Shown: positions 1 through 8,600 of the stretch, piece by piece | How positions within the stretch are numbered: the stretch's first letter is position 1 | Layout: every line of letters begins with the position of its first letter | DNA from: a virus | IMG/VR virus record: IMGVR_UViG_3300000116_000233 | Coordinates: 1-23,600 of that record | Strand: one strand, 5' to 3' | Length of the DNA: 23,600 bases | Program-made: the position numbers and the translations under genes | The notes under the pieces: generated by a model | What the model was told of the DNA's origin: nothing | Database searches by the model: none | The model's input: only the letters and a program-made list of their open reading frames with translations

Positions 1-320
1 GTGCCTTGATTAGCTAAAGCTTGAGCTAAACCAGCAACACCTGATCCGCCAGCCGCACCTCTTAATCCACTAAGTAAATTTGCTCTTTGTTGTGCACCTT
101 GCTCTGCTTGAAAGTCTGCTGCAACAGTGTTAACTTGCAAATCTTCCATTGTGTTTTCCATACCTGCGAAAGGATTTTGAAACTCAAAGGATTTAAAAGA
201 TTCTTTTTGATCTGCTAAAACTTGTTGTTGCCTAGCTTGCTGTGCTGATTGTTCTGCTAGCTGAGCATCTGTAGCGCTTGTTATCGATGCTTCAGTTCTT
301 CGTTGTTGTCTTTTTCCCAT
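1..320 (-). CDS. Gln/Ala-rich virion-type protein, partial (N-terminal part only)
   Basis: An open frame starts at an ATG at 320 (N-terminus MGKRQQRRTEASITSATDAQ) and stays open for 106 codons to the left edge, so the C-terminus is missing. The visible part is rich in Gln, Ala and Glu. It runs from a helical, probably coiled-coil region (about residues 10-45), through a short FQNPFAGMENTMEDLQVNT stretch (about 52-70), to the Gly/Ala-rich LLSGLRGAAGGSGVAGLAQA. Proteins of this style recur near the end of structural clusters in marine phages, where I would expect an internal-core or injected virion protein; that role is inference from memory. It starts one base after the stop of the GNAT-like gene, which argues for the same late operon. 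The leader is A/T-only, with no Shine-Dalgarno. Confidence 0.7.
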   Translation of the reverse strand, partial: MGKRQQRRTEASITSATDAQLAEQSAQQARQQQVLADQKESFKSFEFQNPFAGMENTMEDLQVNTVAADFQAEQGAQQRANLLSGLRGAAGGSGVAGLAQALANQG

Positions 321-321
321 A

Positions 322-741
322 TTATAAATATTTAAACGCCTCGTAAGCCGGAGCGTCTCTCTCTATATGCCAACCTTGGCTTTCGTGTATATTTTCCATG
401 TGTTTGTTTACGCATATCGTGAAGAGCATAGACATTCCCCATGTTTCTTTTGCTTCTTTTGCCACGTTTGCTACTAGCAACTCTAGCATTTGTCTTCTAT
501 CTTTTTGCTTGTACTCTGGATTAGATACTAACCATGTTTGATAACCTACTTCAGGGTTCACAGCTGCGTACAAAAAGACTGCTGCTACTGGTATATCATT
601 ACTTTCTATTACAAAACACCTTTCATTGCTTGGTAAGACTTTTCTTTTAACTGGTATTTCTTTCCACCACCATCTCCACCATTCGCAACACATTTCATAA
701 TCACCTTCTTTAAAGGTTCTAAATGTTACTTTGTTATTCAT
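322..741 (-). CDS. GNAT-like acetyltransferase-fold protein, degenerate
   Basis: This 139-residue protein has the overall pattern of a small GNAT N-acyltransferase. An N-terminal strand and helix (VTFRTFKEGDYEMCCEWW) are followed by a central strand region (CFVIESNDIPVAAVFLY, about 43-59). Next come TWLVSNPEYKQKDRRQMLELL, spanning the strand before the acetyl-CoA loop and the following helix, and a final MENIHESQGWHIER segment, as in GNAT C-termini that end with a GF/GW turn. The usual Arg/Gln-x-x-Gly-x-Gly/Ala acetyl-CoA loop is not intact (KQKDRR instead), so catalysis is doubtful. An unusual Trp cluster, WWRWWW, lies at about residues 21-26. Its place among tail and virion genes suggests modification of a virion or host component, or a structural use of the fold; neither can be decided here. 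Confidence 0.6.
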   Translation of the reverse strand: MNNKVTFRTFKEGDYEMCCEWWRWWWKEIPVKRKVLPSNERCFVIESNDIPVAAVFLYAAVNPEVGYQTWLVSNPEYKQKDRRQMLELLVANVAKEAKETWGMSMLFTICVNKHMENIHESQGWHIERDAPAYEAFKYL

Positions 742-789
742 TATTTAATTAAATTCAATTATAGTGTATATAGTCACAGTTAGTGCACA
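742..789. other. 48-base AT-rich gap
   Basis: This gap lies between the stop of the 118-residue gene and the ATG of the GNAT-like gene. It holds only a very short imperfect palindrome around tagtgcacacta at its left-hand gene border and an AT-rich leader. I see no convincing promoter or terminator. Confidence 0.6.
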
Positions 790-1146
790 CTATTTACTAC
801 TTTCGCTTACTTCAGAGCTTATAGCAAACAACTCTACTTTATCAAAAGAATCGTTTACTAACGTAACGTCGGCGAAGTAACCTTTTAAGCCACTAGTGTT
901 TATTCTAGCGTCTTTAGAAAACATTAAAAAATCATTTGCAGAAGGAGCATTAACAGCAGCATCGTCTTCTACTTCTATAAAACTAATATTATTTTCGTTA
1001 ACACCAATGTTTATTATAGGGCCTATTTTTTGCGGCTCTCCAGCAACTTGACCTATACCTACATTTTCTACACTAGTAGAAAAGTAAGCTATATCACCTA
1101 CTTGTAGTGACGTATTTTGCATTTGTGATTTTAAATTTATTATCAT
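790..1146 (-). CDS. Conserved-type small virion-associated protein, unknown function
   Basis: This 118-residue protein ends in TAG and starts within an A/T-rich leader 10 bases after the 500-residue gene. Its N-terminal half (LQVGDIAYFSTSVENVGIGQ, then GPIINIGVNENNISFIEVED) reads as a small beta barrel with a VGD turn. The C-terminal half contains NDFLMFSKDARINTSGLKGY and ends KVELFAISSEVSESSK. The FMFSKD...GYFADV...SEVSESSK pattern resembles small proteins I associate with marine phage structural clusters, but I know no established function. Its position between two virion genes makes a tail or fibre accessory, or an assembly role, the best guess. Confidence 0.6.
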   Translation of the reverse strand: MIINLKSQMQNTSLQVGDIAYFSTSVENVGIGQVAGEPQKIGPIINIGVNENNISFIEVEDDAAVNAPSANDFLMFSKDARINTSGLKGYFADVTLVNDSFDKVELFAISSEVSESSK

Positions 1147-1156
1147 ATTATAGTTA

Positions 1157-2659
1157 TTATGCTCCAGAAGTTCCTGGTGTTATAAACTTATCTAAGTCTA
1201 AGTATATAGTTTTATTTGCGTTTGGGTATCTTTTTATTATAAAAGAAAAATAAATATCGCATGATGTTGTTAAAATGCTATTTTTGTCGCTATGAGCAAA
1301 AAATATCTTTTCTTTACCAGCAAAAGCTTGATTAATATCACAAGTAAATAACCCATCACCTCCTGAGCCATCCGCGTCAGGAGTAACAACATTAACATTG
1401 TTAGTTGAGGTATTAACAGCGTTTGGTCCGTCAAAGTTTATTAAACTTCCTCCAGCTATACCATAAGTAGAGTTAACAGTTACATTTGTATTTGTAACAG
1501 GAGCTCTAAGTTGAGCTTCTACTTTGCTAGTTTCTCTAGCTAGCCAACTAGCAGTATTGCTAGCTTCAAACAGTGTTCCTAAAACAGAATTTATAAGAGA
1601 AAATCCATAGGCTCTAAAAGTCATAGTTAATCCATCGCTTATAGCTTGAGCATTACTTAGTGTTAATACTTTAGTGTCAGTATTTATACCTGTTATTACG
1701 GTGCTAGCAGAAGGCTTTGTTGTAGAAGTTAAATAATAAAGTTGCATACCTATTACTAGCTCTGTTAAATCATCAACTATAACCTCGTTGCTAGGCGTTA
1801 TAAAAGTTAAAGTTACTCCATCGCTAATAGACATAGCCGCTGATAAAGTTATATCTTTAACATCACTACCAACGTTTACAGCCGCAACAGTAGTGCCGTA
1901 TGTTACGCCAGTTCCAAAAACGTAATCGCCAACCTGTATATTAGTTGTAACATAACTAGTATCTAAAGTAACAGCGGTACTGCTACTCACTGCACCGTCT
2001 ACAGTATCAGTTTTTTCAGTAATACTTGATCTATCAACAGTTTCTGTAGTTGTATAATAAAAAAATTGATCAGTAAGTTTTCCTGAATTTTCAATAATTA
2101 ATCCAAAACCGTTAGCATCATTTTTTTTATTAAAAACAGACCACGTGCTAGATAGCGTAGAGTTTGCTGTTTCTCCAGCTTGACCTAGTGAAGTTACACT
2201 AGCCGCAGCAGGATCCGCTGTAGATCCAAGACTAGCAGATTGACCATAAGTGTTTGTGTTTTCAGTTCCAACAGCCGCAGTAACAGTAACAGTTTCTCCT
2301 TGCTCAATTTGTTTGCTAATTACTTGCTTGCCATTAAAAACTAAAGTATCAGCTTCAGGTAATAACATAAAAGTGTAGGTTCCAGCTGAAGATGGAAAAG
2401 CTATAGTTCCATTGTAAACAGCAGAAGTCATTTCAATGTTTAAAACGCTTTCTGAATCAAATTGAGTTTGAGCTGAAGGAAAATTGTTGTCTATAAAGTT
2501 GTAGAAAAACTCTCCCGCTCCAGATCCTGTTTTAGTATGCTGTATTCTCAAAGAAAATTTAGCACCAGCTTCACCCGACACGCTAAAAAATCTATTTTCG
2601 CCGTTCTTATTGATAGCGGCAGTACTAATGTTTAAAGAGTTTATTGTTTTATTTTCCAT
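1157..2659 (-). CDS. Beta-rich virion protein with a duplicated module
   Basis: This 500-residue protein is rich in Thr, Ser and Ala and has no membrane segment. The N-terminal 125 residues read as a beta sandwich (GENRFFSVSGEAGAKFSLRI ... GTYTFMLLPEAD). Residues 130-175 are a low-complexity Ser/Thr/Ala linker. Residues 241-289 and 301-350 are two copies of one beta module, each ending in ISDG(V/L)T(L/M)TF. The C-terminal part (about 395-500) has an Asn-rich stretch and finishes CDIYFSFIIKRYPNANKTIY. It starts eight bases after the giant tail protein, so it is likely another tail, fibre or decoration component of the same operon. I do not recognise a named family. Confidence 0.65.
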   Translation of the reverse strand: MENKTINSLNISTAAINKNGENRFFSVSGEAGAKFSLRIQHTKTGSGAGEFFYNFIDNNFPSAQTQFDSESVLNIEMTSAVYNGTIAFPSSAGTYTFMLLPEADTLVFNGKQVISKQIEQGETVTVTAAVGTENTNTYGQSASLGSTADPAAASVTSLGQAGETANSTLSSTWSVFNKKNDANGFGLIIENSGKLTDQFFYYTTTETVDRSSITEKTDTVDGAVSSSTAVTLDTSYVTTNIQVGDYVFGTGVTYGTTVAAVNVGSDVKDITLSAAMSISDGVTLTFITPSNEVIVDDLTELVIGMQLYYLTSTTKPSASTVITGINTDTKVLTLSNAQAISDGLTMTFRAYGFSLINSVLGTLFEASNTASWLARETSKVEAQLRAPVTNTNVTVNSTYGIAGGSLINFDGPNAVNTSTNNVNVVTPDADGSGGDGLFTCDINQAFAGKEKIFFAHSDKNSILTTSCDIYFSFIIKRYPNANKTIYLDLDKFITPGTSGA

Positions 2660-2667
2660 GTTTTTAT

Positions 2668-5600
2668 TTAATCTACGCTTAGTATTTCACCTAATCCTTG
2701 GAAACTTAAGCTTCCTACTTGATCAGAGCTTTTACTAGAGCTTTCAACTCCTTTTATATAATTAAACCATTTACCTTCTTTTTTAATAAACTCTGATATA
2801 TCACCGATTTCAATATCTGTCAATATACTTGTAGAGTGCCAGCCTGTACTTTGAGCTCCAACTAATGCGTTGCTAGTGTTTATATCACTTACAATAGTTC
2901 CGTCAGCTAACGTATGCTGAGCGTGCGCAAGTCTTTTTGAGTCAGTACCTTCGTAGCTTATAGTGTTAAAAGATTTTACAGAAGAAGGTGATTGATTAAG
3001 AACAGCTGTTATTGTTGAATTATAATTGTTGTTGTAAAATTTATTATATTCTTCGCTCGTATAGTGTTGATACAACGTACCTAATCTCATTGTGAAATAA
3101 TTTTTAGACAAGCTAACGCCATTTTCCGGAATAAAAGATTTGAAACTAACCCATCCTTTAACGTCTTCACTGTAACTAATAGTTTTGTCTTTTAAAATAC
3201 TTGAAGGTACTACAGCTAAAGTTATACTGTCTATGTCTCCTTCTACAACAGCATGATTTTTAGTATATATAACTAAAGTTTCTTGAAGCTCATTAGCTTG
3301 TCTTTCTGCTAAACCACCATGACTAGGAGATATCTCCAGTGTTCTTTGAATATTATAGCTTTCGCCGTTTGCAGTGCTTGAAATACCAAATCTAAAGCCT
3401 TTGTCATTTGCATTAAAGTAATAGCCGTGTACAGAGCCGCTTGTAAGGTCGTTATTAATGGTTAATCTATATGTTTTATCTTCTTCTAAATGCCCTATAA
3501 GTTGTTCTATTTGAACAGGATTATTTATTCCGTCAGTTACGTCAAAAGTAAATTTATTAGATCCTTGATTCCAAATAATACTAGTTTCTATGTTTTGATC
3601 AAAACCACTAAATGTCCAGTTGTCAGCGCTACCTCCAGTAAAGTAATTAGATCTTTTTACAGAAACATTATTTATTGCTCCCGTAAAGCCAGTGTTTGGA
3701 TTTGCGTAAAATGTAAGCTTTTCTGGGTTGTTTTCGTTTATAGCACCGGTAAGCCAAGTTGAATCAATAGCTGCTTGAGCTATTATGTTTGATCCTTGAG
3801 GCTGAACTTTAATAACAGGCGTAGTGTTGTTAAAGTAAAAGTCTACTTCATACTCTCCAGCTTCTGTTATATTATCTATTGTTAATCCTTCAGCGTCTAC
3901 ATTAGTTACTCTTGCTCTTAAAGATCCAGTTAGTGGCGAAGGGCTGTATGGTGTACCTCCGACTAACGCTTGAACTTCAAACTTAAGCGTGTGAGATATA
4001 TTAGTGTTGCTAGTTTCAGGTAAAGATATTGCGCTTTGATTCCAATATACCCCGCCAAAACCACCTGGCGCATCAAAGCAAAGTAAGTTTTCGTAATAAT
4101 AAGCGTCTGGATTTAAGTTAAAAGGCGTGTTTTCAGTTATGAAATCGTACATGTAGTGCGGAGCTTGATAGTTTTCAGCAGGCGTGCTCCAATTTGAAGG
4201 AGCTGTCATAGAAGCTCCTGGGCTAATTTTGTACATTTCTATTGTGTTTACAACAAGCGTTCCATTGTAAACTTGAACTTTAAATTCATCAGCATCACCT
4301 TCGTACTTAAATATACATCTATACTGACTATCACTAATAGCCTGCATTCTCATGCCTTTAATAGAATCTAATGCGTTGCTACCGGTTACTCTACCAAAAG
4401 AAAATTCTGGATAGTTTTCATCACCTGAGTTGTGATTACTATTATTTAGTCTAGCTTGATCTATTGCAGCACTAGAGCCAAGTACAGATCTTATTATTGG
4501 ATCTACTTGATTTTCATCTTGATCATTTGGATCAATATATATGTCTACCATATACCACTCGCCTTGCTCATAGCCATTATCGCCTAAGTCAATATTAGCA
4601 TATGCACTGCTAGCGCCTATATACTCAAATTTAGTTTTACCGTTGAAGTCTAAAATTTCCTCTCTGTAGTACTCACCTTCTACCTGCACACCAGCATTAG
4701 CATCGTATAAGCTCTCAGCCAAAGGATTTGTTCCAGGATTTATATACCAATTATCGCCTTGATCACCTGTAACAGGACCTTGGGTAGCTGGATTCTGTGG
4801 ACCATACTCTTGTTCGGCAGCCCACCAAAAATTTACTCTATCAGAATTTGGAGTTGTCCATGCATACTCGTCTTCAAAGTAATACTCTATTTCAGCAAAA
4901 GCAGGTTGAACACTTCCATCTTCAGTATAAGAACTGCTAACAGCTTTGTGATGTTTTATTTTTATTTTATGACTAAGACTTCTATTCTTAATAGGCATGG
5001 CAGCAGCACCGCCGTAAGCTGCTTGTCTGTAGTTACTTGTAGTAGGAAATTCTGCTATTTCATAATTCTCTCCACCGCTTAAATCTGTATTTAAAGATAA
5101 TTCTGGACCATCTGAAATACTTACCAAAGCACTGCCGCTGTCAACAAAAGAGTTTTTAATTAAGTTTGATTTATATGTTTCGGCAATAGTTAAGTTGTAC
5201 TGCTTCTTATACGCATCATAAGTACCTATACACTCTATATCAAAGTCCTGTAAAGCATCTCTAAAGTAATCGTGCATACCAGCGTCTGATATAGGTGTTA
5301 AACCATCCATAGATAACCTTAGCACCGCGCCTCTTTGTTTGTCTGTAAAATAAGCTCTGTATGATTCAGAAGCAAAAGACTCTGGGTTTTTAGATATACC
5401 GTAATCTCCTGAAAACGGAACAGCCTGACCAAGAACATTTGAAGATGATATTAATTGAGGATTACCATCAGCATTAAACAACGCGTCTTTATTAGCTATT
5501 ATCTTTATAGTTTTATCCTCACAAAAAGCAACTAAGTCCGTGCTTCTTGAAAACAACTTCTGAATACTACCGTAGGTAGGATTTAAGTCTTTTGTAATCT

Positions 5601-8600
5601 TTTCAGCCATGATAAACTGATTAAGATTATTTGTAGCAGAGTTAGAGTTGTATATACCAGAGTATATTAATCCATTTTTTCTTTGTTCTTCTTGATAAGG
5701 TTCTTCTAATGTAGCTGAAGCTTTAGCACCATTAGTAATTTGCATAGTATTAAAGTCGTCTCTAATTCTATTTGATTCGATACCATTTCCAAAATTAAAA
5801 CAATTAAACCAACTTAATCCCATTTGTTTAGTTGGATCTATTTCTGGATTTATTTCAAAAGCACCTACAACAGTGTCGTCTGCCGTGTAAGTTATTGCTC
5901 TAGTTACAACACCGGTAGTGTATCCTCCGTTTTCTCTATAAAATCTAATAGGTTGACCAACGTAATCTACGTTTGCAGGAAACCCTGTGTCTCCTCCACC
6001 AATATCTCTTATTTCAAAACGCTCGTTGCTATTCCATCTTCTTAAATATCTAAACACACCTTGTCCACCTGCAACAAATGGAATTTCAACTCTACAGCCT
6101 TCAGGTGCAAAAACATTTCTATTTTTTTCTGTTAATCTAACAGGTATTGCATCTCCAGCTTCGTAATAAATATCTAACTCAGTGTTATCTTTTGGTTCTA
6201 CTTCCCATATTATTGGAGATTTAGTTACTTCCCATATTATTGGAGATTTAGTTACTTCTCCAGTATTCACCTGATTATTAGCTGTTATAAACTCTATTGT
6301 TACCGGAGAGTCAGTGTCTGGCAAAGCTCCTTCTCCTTGTGTACTAGTAGCACCACTTTCTATAGGATTGTACGATTGCTGTAAAGGATTAATGTCTACT
6401 TGTATTATGTAACAAGTTCTTCTATTGTTTCTATTACCAAAGTTTTGTAATGCGGTTTTCATAGCATTAAACTCATTACCTTCGTTATCAGGATTACCGT
6501 TTACATCAGCAGTGTTAGCCCATGCTAGTACAGCTCGCTCTACACTATGGCTGTCATTGTCATCAAGATCTCCTTTTAAAGTTAAATCATCTCCATCGTA
6601 AGTATACATATTTCTCCAAGAAGTGTGGTTGTATATGTGCTTTTCTTTTACTTGCGATATTATTGTATATTCGGTTGCGTCAGAGTCTCCTACAAACCTA
6701 AAAGTTTTGCCTTCAGATAAATTTTCTATAAAAGTATCTATAGAACTACTACCGTTATTCCAAGTAGGATTCCACTGGCCATTGTGTTGGCTAGCGTAGC
6801 TGTTGTCATAACCAAAGCCATTATCTTGATTAGGAGTTCCTGGATTATCATCTTCATCAGAACTGCTTACATTGTTAGGATTAGATTCCATTTCTACAAA
6901 CTGAATTTGACTACTACCTAATCTTGATCCATCTGAATTAGAAAATACGCCGCCACCCCAAATACCTTGCAGGTATTTAGCTATTCCATTTTCTCCGTTT
7001 ATAGTTACGTCTGTAGGTATGTTTCCATCGTGTAGCAGTGGAGCGCCTGGAGCTAAGTAAGATAAGTGTATGTAGTTTCCTCCATATTCGTAAGTTTCAT
7101 CTGATTGTCTAGTTCCGTATATAGTGTCCTGTGCCCATCTTCTACCACCTACGCTATGTATTTCTTGAGCAGATATTATACCTTCTAGTCCGTTTATAAT
7201 TTGTTGTCCAGTGTATTCGTATCCAGCTTCTACAGTAGGATGCACGGACGAGTTTTGAATAGCATAAAATTCAAAGTCCTGAAAGTTTGTTGATGGTTCG
7301 TCTAATCTTCTCCAACCCCAATAATTACCTTGTTCATCTTGGTTGTTTACAAGTTCTGACCATACTACTTCTGGATATACCACGCTTTCTGCACCACCTA
7401 TCCAACCTTGACCAGAATACTTAGCATAGTTAGTTGAACTAGGATTACTAGCCGCCATGTGCATAGCGTCAATAAAAAATCCTCTAGTAACACCTTGGCT
7501 TTGATACGTTAAAGCTTCCCACTCTGCGTGAGTGTCTGTTAAAGAGCCGCCAGCATGAACTTCTGAAGGCTCTGTGTTGTTATTGTTACCTATATAGTTA
7601 CTTATATAAACAGTAGAAGTAGAGTTAGCTATACTGTTAGATGCGTCTGCTTGAGAATTAGCGCTATCTGCCATATAGTAGGTAGGAGCTGATGCTAGCA
7701 CGAAGTCTCCAAAATCTATATCTAACGAGCTAGTAAGAATCTGCTCACTTAATAATTCATCTTGTAGTAGTTTAACAAAAAACTTACCAGAAAAATTTTC
7801 TCCGTCTACTTTATCTTTTCTTTCAATAGTAAATATTAAACCATCTTTAAGCGTTGCATCTGTTGCTCCATCAGCCAAAGTAGCATCTTCTAAAGTAATT
7901 GGCTTTGATAAAGTTAATGCATAAATACCGTTTTCAGTTAATTCAACGTTAGTTATTGAGTATCTTAAAGAGCTAGTGCCTCCAGCTACTTTCCAAGACA
8001 TGTGCAAATTTCTTTTATCTATATTAAAGCTTTCTCCTCCCTGTGGTAGTAAGTGAGATCCTTTATTACTTATACTCGTCCACGCAGATTTAGTTATATT
8101 TATTATTTGTTGGCCTTCGTTATCTATTCTAGTGTCAGCTGATTCAAATATACCATCTACTTCTGTGAATTGATTACCAGTATTCTCTACGCTACCTAAA
8201 CTATGAAAAGCATAAGATATAGATTCTGGAGCTTCATTAGCGATGCCTAAAACTTTATATCTGTTATTGCTTTGTATTTGATCTGAGTTATCTCCTTCGA
8301 TAGCTCTTTTCATAATAATATAATCTTGCTCTTCTACTTTGTTTCTATCTGAAGAAGGTATAGAAATCCAAATATGGTTTTCTTCGTTCGCAAACTCAGT
8401 TGTTTTAGCCGGCGTATAAGCCCTGTCCATTATTAAGTTATAGTATTCTCCAGAGGTTTGTTTTACGTAAAACTTATAGTAATCAACCCAATCAGGAAAA
8501 CCTTCAAAGTTAGCTAATCTAACGCTTAAAGAAGTTGCGTTGCTAGCAAGAAGTCCTACGCTAGGGTTAAAACGCCCGGCTTTTACGCTTGCATTTTCAG

